Source of the DNA: Posidonia oceanica
Taxonomy: Eukaryota; Streptophyta; Magnoliopsida; Alismatales; Posidoniaceae
Assembly: GCA_037176725.1 (NCBI GenBank)
Contig: JAZBRS010000020.1
Span: 90,404,001-90,468,000, forward strand
Direction: 5' to 3'
DNA length: 64,000 nt
The first letter of the stretch is position 1, and every line of letters begins with the position of its first letter. The translations under genes and the position numbers were made by a program. Under the pieces are notes generated by a model that was given only the letters and a program-made list of their open reading frames with translations, was not told where the DNA came from and ran no database searches. Below, piece after piece: positions 10,646 through 21,852 of the stretch.

Positions 10646-12922
10646 CTACAGATGTAGTAGGGGCTTAAAAGGGAAAAGAGAGTGAATACTTGAGGTTCCC
10701 GCACCTCTCGGATAAGAGTGCATCGGTAGAGGTTGGCAGACGATGCCAGAATGAGGGGGAACAGATGAAAGAGCAGATGCATGAGTGGGTGCATGAGTGG
10801 ATGCCTCGTGCGTGTCGATCACAATCGTTCCCAATTCGAACAAGTCCTGAATAGCAATCCGCAGGGTGAAGCAATTGTCCGTCGAGTGCCCGACACTTCG
10901 ATAGAAATTGCAAAAGAGGTTCGCCTTATACCAATGCGGCAAGGGATTTGGGGGCCGGCGAACCTCTGGGAATCTCAGGAGCGATGCAACCTTTGGCAAG
11001 ATGGCCGTGAGTGGTTCCACCAGTGGGGTGAACTTCCGCTTCTCAGTGGGTGGCCGTCTTTGCCTCGGGTATGAGCCTTGCTAAACCGGTGTGGCGGGAC
11101 AGACCAGTCGAGCAGTGGTAGTGATCTGTGGTGTGGGTGGACTCCTAAGTGCAGGAGCATACACCATCTGAGCTGGGGCAGGCCGGGACGGCAGGTGAAA
11201 AGGCGCAGCAAGAGAATCGACGATTGCAACAGCGGTCTTCGGAGAGTCTTTCTTCTTGGGGTGATTGTTGTTGCTACCGCTGTTGTTGTTGGAGGTGCTG
11301 CTGCTGGCGCTGTTACTGCTGACCGTGGCCTGCTTAGCGAACACAGAGAGAGTAGGGAAGTTGCCACTCCGCAAAGAACTTTCCACGCGCGCTCCAGCTC
11401 GGATTAGTGCTGCAAAAGTAGTGACAGGTTGAATGTTAAGCAGAGCCCTGAGAGATGGCTGTGCCTCGTTGATAACGATCTCAATAGACTCCTCGTTAGA
11501 GGGTCTATCTCGGACTTGTGAAGCAAGGGCGCGTCAGCGGCCGACGTACTCCCCGAACGGCTCGCTGGGATTCTACTTGGTTGCGACCAGGTCCGCGCGC
11601 TTTGGGACCAGATCGAGGTTGAAGAAATATTGTTCCAGGAACACCTGACTGAGGTCGTTCCAAGTCTTGATGGCTGACATATCAAGTGAAGTGAACCACT
11701 TGAGTGTCGGCCCGGTCAAGCTCTTCTGGAATAGGCGGATCAGCAATCTCTCGTCAGCCTAGAGCTGAGCGGGATCACTGCAATATGCCTTCAGATGTGC
11801 TACGGGACAGCCCCTACCATTATATTTGTTGAAGTCTAGGATTTTAAACTTCAGAGGGAGTACCGCCTCTAGAAAGCAACAGAGGTCCCGGAACTGGTAG
11901 GTCTGGTGCTCAGTACCCTACACTAGTCGTAGTGTCTTCTCCAAGACGTCCATCCTGTTATTGATGGGGTCTGGATTTGCTGCCGCAAGAGAGGGATCGA
12001 CAGGGGTAGTGAGCACATATGCTGAGTGGGTCGCACCTAAGTGCTCCTCCGGATCTACCATAGCGTCGCCTAGTGGAGCAACGGGATGGCCGGTGTATTC
12101 GTGTGCTGGAACAGTGTATGCAGGAATGTATGCAAGGTTCTAGGCCTGATGTAGAGGAGGAGGATAAATGACATACTGTGCAGTGGAAGGTGTAGTGTGC
12201 TGGAGCATCAGTTGCTGCCCGGGCCTGGTGCCAGACAGCGAGCTAGTGGGATACTGAGCTTCAGCCAGCCCGAAGGACTGGCCACTAGGGGGCGGAGGTG
12301 CATGCTGTGCTATGTGTTGTGCTGTGGGAGGTGGCAATCGGGCCCTCATCGTCGGAACTATGAGCAGTTGAGACGATGGTCAAGGCAGAGGTGTAGTGGC
12401 AAATGCATGATATGCAGGAACTGGCCGCAGGGGAACCTCAGGAGCGACAGGAGTGAAGGCGAGACGAACCGATAGAGCCATGCCTTGCAGTCTCTGGGCA
12501 AGCTCCATTAGGTGCTGGTACTGTGCCTCAAGCGTCCCGTTAGCGGGAACGCTGAAGTGCAGTGCCGGTGAAGGTTGAGAAGCAAGTGGCATGGACACAG
12601 ACTGTCCGAGAGAAATAGGTCCTACAGCAAGAGTCGCAGCAGCGGCAGAAGGGATGTCAATGGTGACGTATCCCTAGGAAGGAGGGGCCAAAGGCGTCTC
12701 CAGAACGCGAGTAACGGTCATCAAGATGGACTCAGCGATCGGATCCAGAGGGACAGATGCTTGCCAATGTCCCGGGACGAACTGAGATACCAGAGGCGTC
12801 AGGAGGGGAAACCCTAGCGTCACAAGAAGCATAAAGGGAACTGAAGGGGCAACCAGAGGGGCCGAAGCAGAAACACTCTCTATGGCAAGAGTAAGAAGAG
12901 GCTCACTAATGTACTGGGCCAT
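10646..12922 (-). pseudogene. gag: Element A gag (one frame, eight internal stops)
   Basis: A single frame of 758 codons starts at ATG 12922 (MAQYISEP, matching MAQLTGEP of the B gag) with no frameshift. It is broken by TAG at 12674, 12140, 11918, 11759, 11573 and 11081 and TGA at 12380 and 11534 (lower coordinates). The retrotransposon gag domain lies about 11380-11900 (CPVAHLKAYC, IRLFQKSLTGP, FLEQYFFNLDLV, EPFGEYV). A Ser/Asn-rich linker follows, then a one-knuckle motif, CNFYRSVGHSTDNC, near 10900. Gag forms the particle and binds element RNA. At 12140, 11918, 11759 and 11573 the B gag has Gln; at 11534 it has Trp. Confidence 0.85.
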
Positions 12923-13997
12923 TGCTGACTGAGAGCGCGTGAGGATAAGACTGCGACAGGAAAGAAGAGGACGAGTCCTAGTAGGAGCTATTGTCGCAAA
13001 TGCGGATAGCTCAGAAGGGAATGGTCGCGAACAAAGGTCGCAACAGGGGTGTCAGTAGGGGACAGTACTCAAGCTCTAGCAAGGGAACTCGCTTACCGAT
13101 CACTGCTGACACAAACAGAAACAAATAGGGATTAGAAACTGAAAGAAAGATGCAAATGAGTTAAGTTAATGGCATGAATGATATGTATGCTTTCTAGCAT
13201 GCTCTCCCTCACCAATCTAGTGTATCCTAGTAGGTAGTCTACTTCGGGTACTCACAAGTGTATGGGTCACCGACTCAGGTCAGAAAAAACAGGTCCCCTG
13301 TCCAAATCCTAGCCAAAGCTGAGGTAATAACAGGGTGGTGTGTTGGTGGCCCTGACCCCGCCAAAGCGTGGGTAGTACTCTCCACTAGCACCGACACGAC
13401 CCCTGGACAAGGGGGGACAGATCGATTGACTTGGGCCATGCCAAAAGTGGTGGAACAAGAGGTCGGGACCATCCTTCGTAGACTAATAGGTGGACTCAGA
13501 TAAAAGGATGCATGCCCTATATGATGCTTATGCAAATGATTAGAGTTTTTTATCTTGCATGTTTTATTAACTCAAAGGGGGTGTAGGTTTGTTGAGGTCT
13601 CTAGTTGCTCCTAGAACTTCTTTTTACTTGCCATTTTTAGTTAGCCATAGGGAAAGCAATCAGTCTCTACTATCCTAGACATGGCATGTGCAAAAGGGAA
13701 GAAAATCAATCAAATATGGCAGGCAAACAACATATATCACTGCAAAAGGCAAGTGCATGGCATGTGCAGGTGTAGTGGTATTGCAAGTGTGTAAAAGAAG
13801 CATTCATCACTCAAAAAGCATGTATTGTTGCCAAGCAAGTATGTAGACATGCGTTATACGAGAAATAAAGCAGTAATAAGCCAATAGATAAAGAAAGTAA
13901 AGACAAGTAAGCAATAAAGCAAGCAAACAAACAAGAGAGACAGAGCAGAGCAAGGCAAAGCGAATAACAAAGCAAGCTAAGGCAAAGCAGGTGCACA

Positions 13998-14015
13998 ACC
14001 TAAGCAGAGTAGCCA
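13998..14015 (-). other. Degenerate third PBS-like copy in element A
   Basis: Plus-strand ACCTAAGCAGAGTAGCCA matches the A PBS (reverse orientation) at 14 of 18 positions, 136 nt from the second copy. Confidence 0.45.
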
Positions 14016-14133
14016 CAAGGCGACTCGCTAGGGGTTGGCACAAACGAGCAAACAAAAAGGCAAACAAAACACAAAGGCAGACAAAGATGCAGGATGCAAG
14101 CAAAAGCCAAAAGCGAAAGCCGGAGTCTAGTAA

Positions 14134-14151
14134 TCCCCAGCGGAGTCGCCA
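14134..14151 (-). other. Second, intact PBS-like copy in element A
   Basis: Reverse complement reads TGGCGACTCCGCTGGGGA, a perfect Tat/Ogre tRNA-Arg type PBS, but 162 nt inside the leader rather than next to the LTR. The flanking words GAAAGCCGGAGT and GAAAGTCAGAGT match those at the first PBS, so about 160 nt have been duplicated. Confidence 0.75.
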
Positions 14152-14295
14152 CTGTCGACTTCGCTGGGCAAAGCAGACAAGCAGGCAAGCAAGCAAAAGC
14201 AAGGCAAAGGGAATAAGGCAAACAAAGACACAAAGGCAAGCAAAGATGCAAAAGCAAGCGAGCGAAAAGCCAGAAGCGAAAGTCAGAGTGCAGTA

Positions 14296-14313
14296 TCCCC
14301 AGCAGAGTCGCCA
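14296..14313 (-). other. Primer-binding site of element A
   Basis: Reverse complement reads TGGCGACTCTGCTGGGGA, one base after the LTR end (CTATA, apparently from CTACA). It starts with TGG to pair with a tRNA CCA end. The tRNA-Arg assignment follows what is known of Tat/Ogre elements. Confidence 0.85.
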
Positions 14314-14477
14314 CTATAGTAACCACGGTGTTCAGATCGTCCATGCACACTGCCAAAGCTCGCGTGCACCGATCAGAATCAGGTTCACTATTAGCAGCTG
14401 TGTCCGAGAAGGAAGACTTAACTCGAAAACACTTAAAAAGGGAAAAAAGGAAAGAAAAGAAGAAGATAAGACAAATC

Positions 14478-14487
14478 AGAGTCGCCA
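14478..14487 (-). other. PBS-like 10-mer inside LTR-A
   Basis: Plus strand AGAGTCGCCA, i.e. TGGCGACTCT, about 170 nt from the LTR end. The same word sits at the equivalent place in LTR-G, -C1, -C2, -B1 and -F. Confidence 0.6.
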
Positions 14488-14911
14488 CCGTGTCAATTAA
14501 GTCAGGAGATAAGGAAAATCGAGGAAATGAGTGAATAATCACTCAAAACCAAGCAAAAGATGCAATGCAAAGCAATGCAAAAGAAAAGGGATGCAATGAG
14601 ATGCAAATGATGTGACTCGTGCCTAGGATAAGGGCAATATGGTCATCGCGGGCCAAGAGAAAGGGCAAGGACTCCTGTTACGTGCAGGGAAGGTGTTAGG
14701 CACCCCCGACACGCCCGAGAATCGGTCTTTCTAGGCTTACGCTCGCATACGCAGGGAAAGGCAGACTTTGAATGCCTAAGTGCCATGAATGCCTATTTAG
14801 ATGCTCTAAGTGATGGAATGCATGCAAGGAATTAAACGTGCTAACTAAGCACTCAGCAACGCTGTCTGTGTTCCGAATGGGGTGAACCCTGGTCCGTGAG
14901 AACTCCAGGCA

Positions 14912-14916
14912 GTAAG
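14912..14916 (+). repeat. Target-site duplication of element B (left)
   Basis: GTAAG, repeated at 51319-51323 immediately after the right-hand LTR. Removing B joins the two halves of LTR-A into one continuous conserved core, which confirms the boundary. Confidence 0.92.
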
Positions 14917-15138
14917 TGTAGACACCCCATTCTGACAGCCCGAAAGTTGATTGTTTTCTCCTGTAGGCTCGTGTGGACTCTGGATTGGCACTCCTCTTTT
15001 CTACCTCTTTTCTAGCCCAAAACCTAGCCCAAAACCTCACCTAAATCCAAAGCTAAAACCTCAAGCCTCTTTACACCTTTTTTTTTCCACTTCTAGGCCC
15101 AAACCTAAGCCCATCTGCAGCTTATGCCACCTGAGTGT

Positions 15139-17330
15139 GTTGGACGCTGGAACAGGCAGCGTCCAACGTTGGACGCGGCCTGTGCTAGCGTCCAACGTTG
15201 GACGTGCTATGCTCTGGCGTCCAACGTTGGACACGCTCTAGTCGCACGTCCAACGACTCGAGTGCAGCAGCCGCAGCTTCGCCCCCTTCGGCTCACCGCC
15301 AGTCCAATCCCCCGCCGTCCCACACTTACTACCCGTCCCTTCCTCCACTCCACGCCATCCACTACCTTCCAAGCTTGAGTTACTATCCTTCTCTCTTCTA
15401 TTTCAGCCGAAATCCAGCTCTCCTTGCCCTCACTGACCCCTGACACCTTTGTCAGCTGCCATCGGCCTCCTCGCCGCCGACTGACACACCCACACCCCTC
15501 CTGCCATTCCTCGTGGCCTTGCCACACCCAGAGCACCTGCCATTTGCCTGCAATTCTCGCCCAAGCTGCTGCAATTCGTAGTAGAACCCATGCATCCCTC
15601 AAACAAAACCAGCACCAACCACCCATCTTCATCAAGGCACACAGAGCAGCACTCCCCTCTTCAGCCCCAATTCTCCACCTCCAGAGAGAGACCGAGTATC
15701 TACCTACATCCCAGACCCTTTGCCAACCTCTCCCGTGCCTCCAGCAGTCCGCACGAGCTCGACGGAGTCGGCTGACCATCCACTTCCGTAGTGCCGGCAA
15801 GGGAGGCCGACACGCCATTCCAGGCCGCGACAAGGTAAGGTTTCTATCCTCGTAGGTCATGCATGCTAGTGTGTACGTCCTCGTGCAACCTTGCATTTTT
15901 CTGAATCCATTTGGCCATGATTCATGGCTGGAATGGAGTTCAGTGTGTTGGACGCACTAGCTGGTGCGTCCAACTTTGGACGCGGCATAGGCCAGTGTCC
16001 AACGGCCCCTCCTGCTCTACTCTGCTTTGCTCTTGTTCAGTTGCTTTCCATGCCTTTTCCTTGCATGCCTGTTTGCAAGCATTTGCTATTTGCCTCCTTT
16101 TAACTCTCTTTGATGCTATACCATGTTTTTAACTTGTTCCATGCATGTTTGAATGCTTTTTGCAAGCTTAATGATAAATCTGTCTACTGCCTTCGTTGGA
16201 CACTAGAATGAACTGCGTCCAACGTTGGACGCTGGTTTATCTAGTGTCCAACGCCTCTGCTTGCTGTGCTTTGCTTCCATGCTTACTCCATGCATATTTT
16301 GAGTATTATTTTATGATCCATGGCTAGTTAGAGATGCCTGGCCCCTAAGGCAACCATGCTTAGGTTTGCAAGAATTTCTTTAAGCCATCTATTTCTTTTT
16401 TAGTTTAAAGCCTATTCTTTCATGCATGCTTCCTCTTTATCTTTCTCTCTTGGCTTAAATGCTTGCCATGTCTCCTTTGCATGCTCCTGTTAGTCTCTTA
16501 CATGTTCTTAGTGTGTTTGCATGCATCTAGGTGGGTTAGAGTTGAGCTCCCCCTTTAGAACAGGTGAGTTTGCATGCTTGGGTCGTTGGACGCCAGAGCC
16601 TCCAACGTCCAACATTGGACGCTGCTGGCTCTAGCGTCCAACGTCCGGGCTCATCTCCTGTTTGTTTAATGCTTGCATACCTCTCTGATTTTGCTTACTT
16701 ACTTGCTTCCTGTGTTCTTATGCATGTTTAGCTTCAGTAGCATCTGTTCTTTTATTTTAGTTAATTTATTTGCTTGTTTGTGTGTTGTGCCTCCTAGAGC
16801 GTTGTACGCTGCTGGTGTTGGCATCCAACGTTGGACGCTGACCCAGCTCGCGTCCACCGCCCTGGTTGTGCCTCTGGCCCAGCACCCAACACAGGTGAGG
16901 TTGGATTGTCTAGTTTATGCATCCCCTGTTTGCTTGCTTGCCTTTACTCTGAATCCAGCAACCCAAATGCGTGATCCCAACTCTCCTCTATCACTTGTAT
17001 GCATCTTTTCTCCCCTCTGCCTTCTGTCCTTGTTGGACACCAGCCACTCTGGCGTTCAACATTGGACGCCCAGCTTACAAGTGTCCAACAACTTGCATGC
17101 TTGGATGTTTATTTTTGGCATGTTCCTTGTTCTGATTCTTCCTCTAATCTTCTGATTAGGTTAGATTAGCGTGCCTAGCACCCATTTAGTTGCATATTTG
17201 CATCTGTATCGCATCCATATAGTTAGAATGCATGGATTTTCAAAATATGCATGCTGTCTGTCTGCAGTGGGTGTTGGACGCGGGCTCTCCCAGCGTCCAA
17301 CGTTGGACACTGGTGTTGCCAGCGTCCAAT
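15139..17330 (+). repeat. Palindromic hairpin clusters in LTR-B1
   Basis: Clusters at 15139-15254, 15947-16003, 16195-16252, 16585-16642, 16801-16857, 17032-17089 and 17273-17330. Each alternates GTTGGACGC and GCGTCCAAC around 6-15 nt loops; adjoining arms make the palindrome GCGTCCAACGTTGGACGC. Some stems extend into the loop, e.g. GTTGGACGCTG...CAGCGTCCAAC and GTTGGACGCAC...GTGCGTCCAAC. Arms are conserved and loops vary. Confidence 0.85.
15832..15841 (+). promoter_or_regulatory. Splice-donor-like site in LTR-B1
   Basis: AAG|GTAAGGT after a GC-rich block; repeated in LTR-B2 at 48832-48841. It corresponds in layout to donor 1 of the other LTRs, though the sequence upstream differs. Confidence 0.35.
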
Positions 17331-17449
17331 GCATGCAGAAGGCTGACAGCCATTTTAAAGCGCCGATTTTGTCGCGCTCGCCGTTCCTCACATTTTACTG
17401 CTTCTTTGGCTTGCTGTAACCCTAATGCATGTTGCCCGCCCCTCTATTT

Positions 17450-17690
17450 TGACTTCGCACCCCGCTTTGCCTCGTTTTCAGTGCTTTGCCCTGTTTTATG
17501 CATTTTGCATCGTTTCTCGCTCTTTTGCATGGTTTCCCGCACTCCTTTGCATCGTCCTCCGCTTTTGGCATCGTTTTCCATGCCTTGCTTTATTTTTTCT
17601 GTATTTTTGCCTCGTTTTCTGTGCCTATTTTACTTTGTTGCTTGCATGTCGCCCGCATTGCTTGGTTTTCCCGCCATTTTGCTTTATCGC
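17450..17690 (+). repeat. Degenerate T/C-rich minisatellite in LTR-B1
   Basis: Irregular units around TTTTGCATCGTTT and TTTCCCGC, just before the CATATAGGGC block. It is the counterpart of the 30-bp minisatellite of the other LTRs. Confidence 0.5.
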
Positions 17691-17694
17691 TTGC

Positions 17695-18140
17695 ATCTGC
17701 ATATAGGGCCATGATGCTTACTGCTTAGGAGTTCTCATGAACCAGGATCCACCCAGTTCGGAACACTAGTAGCGTGGCTGAGCACTTAGATATCACATTT
17801 ATTTCCCTTGCATAATAGGTAAGCATTTAAGGCATTTAGGCATTAGGCTAGCAATTCCCTGCATAAGCATGAGATTACCTAAGAAAGACCGACTCTCGGA
17901 CATATCGGGGTGCCTAACACCTTCCCAGTGCGTAACAGGAGTCCTTGCCCTTTCTCTTGGCTCGCATCGACCTTTCCCTTATCCTAGGCCTGAGTCATAG
18001 CATAGCATAATAGCATAGCATAGCTTAGCTTATCCTTGCATCTCTTTGCCCCTCCTTGCATCCGGTTTAGCATGTCTTTTCATGCTTTACCCCCTGGTTT
18101 TCCTTGTCTTCCAATTCAATAGACCCGGTGGCGACTCCGA
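17695..18140 (+). promoter_or_regulatory. Conserved LTR core of LTR-B1
   Basis: GCATATAGGGC (about 17698), ATGATGCTTACTG, TTCGGAACACTAG, GGGGTGCCTAACACCTTC, GTAACAGGAGTCCTTGCCC and the PBS-like TGGCGACTCC (18129-18138), in the same order as in LTR-G. A short CATAG-rich tandem run lies at 17997-18030. Confidence 0.5.
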
Positions 18141-18290
18141 ATTGTCTTATCATTTCTTTTCTTTTCTTTTGCCAGCGTTTCCGAGTCGAGTTCTTCCCTC
18201 GGATCCAGTAGCATATAGTGAGCCGATTTTGATCGGTGCATACAAGCTTTGGTAATGTGCATGGACGATTAGAATTCAGGATTGCTACAG

Positions 18291-18308
18291 TGGCGACTCC
18301 GTTGGGGA
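18291..18308 (+). other. Primer-binding site of element B
   Basis: TGGCGACTCCGTTGGGGA, one base after LTR-B1. It differs from the intact A copy by one C-to-T. It is the only PBS in the whole 36-kb element; the joints after LTR-C1 and LTR-C2 lack it. Confidence 0.9.
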
Positions 18309-19404
18309 GCAGTACTCCGGCTTTTGCCTTGGCCTTCTCACCACTTGCTTGGGTGTTTTGCTTGCCTTTTGCTTTTGCCTGCTTTACTTGCTTACCTGCA
18401 TGCTTGTTTATTTAACTGCTTTATGCCATGATTGCCTGCGCTGCTTCATTTTGCTTGCATCACATGTCTCTAAATACTTGCCTGGCACCATACATGCCTT
18501 TTGGATGATGAATGCTTTGCTTTGCACATTTGCTATGCCACTGCACACGCACATGCCATGCATGCCTGCTTTTGACATGATAAGTGTTTTCTTTTCACAA
18601 TCATGACCACATACACTTGCACATGCTATGCCCATGCTTTTTGCCATGCTGTGTGAATTGCGTGCATGCCATGACTTCTTGTTTCTCTCCCCTTCGCATA
18701 TGCCATGCCTAGGATAGTTGAAACTCACCTGCCTCCCTTTTGCTTAATTCAAAAGCCACAATAAAGGAAAGCAATAACATTTAAGCACAACTAGAGCCAA
18801 AACTTGCAATTTTCCCCTTTGGTTAATAAAATGCAAGTAAAATGCTCTAAAGCATTTGCATCAGCATTTAGAAAGCATGCATTCTTCTCACCTGAGTCAA
18901 CCCACATTCTGAGAAGGATAGTCCCGGTCTCTCGCTCCCAACGCTTTGGCGTGGTGTAAGTAGATCGGTCTATCCCCCCTTGTCCAAGGGTCGCGTCGGT
19001 GTTATTGGAGGGTACCACCCATGCTTCTAGTAGGGTCGAGGCCACCAATGCACCACCCGTTATACCTGAGCTTTGGTAGGGTCGAGACGGGAGCCTTTTT
19101 TCTGACCTAGAGTCTGCATAATCCCATTACCCATGAGTGCGTCCTGGTAGGTTATCTACTCAGGACATGCATGGTAAGAGAGCGCATATTAGGGCATGCA
19201 TCTGCATCATGCCACCCCTAATAACTCTTTTTGCATCCAACCTCTAATGCGTTTATTTGTTTTGCAGGTAGGTGTGGATCCCCTCAGCTTGGTTTCTGAG
19301 CGTCTCTCTCTCTAAGTTGTCTGTCACCGCCAACAGTAGCTCTCTTTAGGTCTTGTGTCCCTGCCTTCAGCCACAGACCTGTTTGCTTTCGCTCGTCGTC
19401 TGCT
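18309..19404 (+). other. Element B 5' leader
   Basis: Non-coding leader. It has T/C/G-rich TGCCATGC words (18400-18710), then a block conserved with element A (about 18880-19140). A good 3' splice-site-like sequence, TTTGTTTTGCAG|GT, has its AG at 19266-19267. The open frame on the other strand at 18791-19048 is in the conserved leader block and is not supported as a gene. Confidence 0.6.
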
Positions 19405-21603
19405 ATGGCCCAGCTTACCGGCGAGCCTCCTTCCTCATTGGCGTCAGGAGAGGTACTGATTTCGGTCTCTCCTTCCCTTGCCTTGGCATCCCCCGTCTCC
19501 TCTCCACTTCTGGTACAAGAGACCTCGCGGCCCCTTTATCTAGATCAAGGGTCAACCCTGGCCGACCTAGAGCTTGTCACAGCATTTGCCATGGTGACTG
19601 CCACTCTGGCTCCAGGAGCGTCGCCTTCTGCTCCATCTCGGGGCCTGCCCGTCTTGGGAATTTAGCCTTCTACGGCTACCCTTTGCGTAGGATCCACTCC
19701 AGTTGCTTCCTTGGTTTCTGCTCCTCCCTTGGCGGACACCTCCTTGTGCCCCGGCCCATCGGTCGATGCATTCTCTGCCTTGCAAGTGTGGCGCTTATTG
19801 GCTAAGGCCGATAGGCTGCGAAGCATGGCTATCGCACTCGACCCGACTGTGGCCTGCTTATCCCGTTCAACCCTTGAGGTTCCGGTGCCGCCCTCTGTAA
19901 CCCTGTAGGCTCGCTACACTGCACCTCCGCCCTTTCCATCGCCCCAGCTCCTCACAGCTCCAGCGATGGGGGCGCCTTTTCAGCCTCCTGCACCTGCACA
20001 ACACCTTGCACTACATGCAACTCCTTCCTCTGGTGGCTAGTCTTCTGGATTGGTAGGAGCACAGCACCCCTTAAGCCTGTTGCCCGGTGCTGTGCCAGTG
20101 CAACAGTTGCTGCTCCCTTGCACTACACCTCACACTGCACAACATAATATCTATCCATCTTCCTTGCATCAAGTTCAGACTCCTGCATTCATAGCACCAC
20201 ACTTTGCACCCTCGCACGGGTATGCTGGCCCTCACGCTACAACACTAGGTGGAGTGACGGTGGATCCGGAGGAGCGCTCTCGCGCGACCCGTACAGCATA
20301 CGTGGTCCCTGCCTCTACTGCACAACCCTCGCCAGCAGCAGCCTCTGACGCCTTCCTTACCAAGTTGGGTGATCTAGAGAGAGCACTTCGTCAAGTGCAA
20401 GGCCAGGACCGCCAGCCTTACCAATTTGGCGACCTTTGTCTCTTTCCCGAGGCTGCACTCCCTTCGAAGTTCCGCATCCCAGACTTCGATAAATATGATG
20501 GTAGAGGTTGCCCCATCTCGCATCTAAAGGCATATTGCGGGGATCTTTCTCAGCTTCAGGCTGATGAAAGGCTCCTTATCCGCCTGTTCCAGAAGAGTTT
20601 AACCGGCCCCGCGCTCAGGTGGTTCACGTCCCTTGACATGGCTGTGGTTCAGACTTGGACTGGTCTTTCTCGGGCTTTCCTTGAGCAATATGCTTTCAAC
20701 CTCGACTTGATCCCCAAGAGGGAGGATCTCGTCGCCATCCGGCAGAGGCCCTAAGAGCCATTCGGGGAGTATGTCGGTCGCTGGCGTTCCACAACCACCT
20801 AGGTTAGAGATAGACCCTCCGAGGAGGACTCTATCGAGATGATCGTCAAAGGGGCGCTGCCAGCGACTAGGATTCTGCTTTGCATCCAGTACATCACTAG
20901 TTTTGCATCGCTAATTAGGGCTAGCGCTCGTGTGGAAAGCTCACTGTAGAGTGGGCATTTCCCCGCACTTTTTGCACTGGCTAGGCAGGCCAACAGTACC
21001 AGCAATCGCCGCAGCAGCAGCAGCAGCAGCAGCAACTACTCTGCTTCCGACTGCTCCGAGCAGCATGCCATCACCCGCGCTGAAACTCTTGAGGTGCCTG
21101 CCTTTGTAGAAAGTCTGCTAGATCCTTTTCCGCTAGCGCCTGCACCTATTTTTGCACCCACTGCACTCACTGTCACCGTTGAGCTAGTGCATCACATCGC
21201 ACCAGCTCGGCAAGGACGACAACCTAGGCAGAGAGAAGTCCGCTGTGCAAAGAGCGACTTCACCCCACTTGGTGAGCCTCTAGGCGCCATCTTTCCACAG
21301 GTTGTGTCGCTCCTGAGGCTTCCGGAAACTCGCTCGCCACCAAGTCCTCTTACGAGGTGGTATGATGCGAGCAAGCATTGCGATTACTATCGAGCCCCGG
21401 GGCATTTGACGGATAATTGCCTCACTCTCTGGGATGTCGTTCAGGACTTGATTGACAACGGGACCCTCGTTGTCAGTCCGCAGGAGCCTGCTCACACACC
21501 TGCACCCGCACTCGCACACCCTAGCGTAGCTGGCCCTTCTTCTTCTGAGCCTGCAGGCTCTGAGGATGCCGGAACCTCGGGGGCTTACCCCAATCTTCTT
21601 TGA
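19405..21603 (+). pseudogene. gag: Gag, copy 1 of element B (one frame, six internal stops)
   Basis: One frame of 733 codons from ATG 19405 (MAQLTGEP) to TGA 21601-21603 with no frameshift. It is interrupted by TAG at 19663, 19906, 20038, 20800 and 20947 and TAA at 20752. Residues about 1-300 are Pro/Ser/Ala-rich. The gag domain is at about 300-450 (FRIPDFDKYDG, IRLFQKSLTGP, FLEQYAFNLDL). A poly-Ser run from AGC repeats follows (21011-21035), then a knuckle-like CDYYRAPGHLTDNC near residue 665. Gag would form the particle and bind element RNA. The stops at 20038 and 20800 align with Gln in the A gag. No pol follows, as in other gag-only plant elements. Confidence 0.88.
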
Positions 21604-21852
21604 ATTCAGCTCTACCCCTGTGGGTCCTTCTGATCCCATCGGTGCAATCCCCCCTTCCTATCCCTCCCTGTTTGTCCGAGGGACGCTCGGAAGCGCAACG
21701 GTAGAATCAACAGCAAGCCCGATCGCAGCACCGTTCAGGTAAGCTTCTTCTCCAATATCAGCAGCCCCAGTGCTCCCTGCACTGCCGACAGCAGATCTTG
21801 CTGACAGCATCAGCAGCGTAGGGGCAGACCCAGCACCTCCCTCCCGAGGTTG
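21604..21852 (+). other. Start of element B 3' UTR, shared by all three units
   Basis: About 250 nt after the gag stop, nearly identical in the three units. It contains a strong splice-donor match, TTCAG|GTAAGC (21735-21744). Units 1 and 2 differ from unit 3 beginning right after GAGGTTG (21846-21852 and 43865-43871). Confidence 0.6.

Larger units (their letters stand above)
12923..14295 (-). other. Element A 5' leader
   Basis: Non-coding leader between PBS and gag. A block around 13200-13510 (sense: minus) is recognisably the same as 18880-19140 of element B, with shared CATTCTGAGAAGGATAG-like and CACCACCC words, so it is conserved across families. The part 13810-14290 is A/G/C-rich with repeated AAGCAAAG and GGCAAAC words and carries extra PBS copies. 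Reading frames across it are incidental. Confidence 0.6.
6587..14314 (-). mobile_element. Element A internal region (Tat-like, truncated by G)
   Basis: Minus-strand body read from the right: PBS (14313-14296), leader with repeated PBS, gag, protease, and the first part of RT. It is cut at 6587 by element G, so the rest of RT, RNase H, integrase and the 3' LTR must lie left of the window beyond G. All genes carry in-frame stops, so this copy cannot act on its own. Confidence 0.85.
14315..14916 (-). repeat. LTR-A (5' LTR of A), 3'-terminal piece
   Basis: The last 0.6 kb of A's 5' LTR, separated from the other 5.3 kb (51319-56622) by the insertion of element B. It contains the conserved core read on minus: the PBS-like TGGCGACTCT (14487-14478), CAAGGACTCCTGTTACG and AAGGTGTTAGGCACCCCC near 14660-14705. 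It ends at 14915-14916 in the target-site duplication. Confidence 0.9.
14917..18289 (+). repeat. LTR-B1, 5' LTR of element B (3.37 kb)
   Basis: Starts TGTAGACACCCC and ends GGATTGCTACA, one base before the PBS. It is shorter than LTR-G/A/C and lacks their A-rich and phrase-repeat zones. Instead it carries seven clusters of TTGGACGC/GCGTCCAA hairpins. It shares the terminal core (about 17700-18140) with the other families. It differs from LTR-B2 by dozens of substitutions and some indels, for example a 14-bp run present only in B2 near 49783. Confidence 0.92.

Noticed and set aside
14134..14151. Fragment of a tRNA-Arg gene
   Set aside because: Only the 18-nt 3'-end complement is present. No acceptor partner, arms or anticodon follow; it is a PBS copy.
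18791..19048. Minus-strand 85-codon gene in the element B leader, present three times
   Set aside because: It lies in a leader block conserved with element A at DNA level. Its three copies are due to the tandem duplication, and A's equivalent has no matching frame in that direction.
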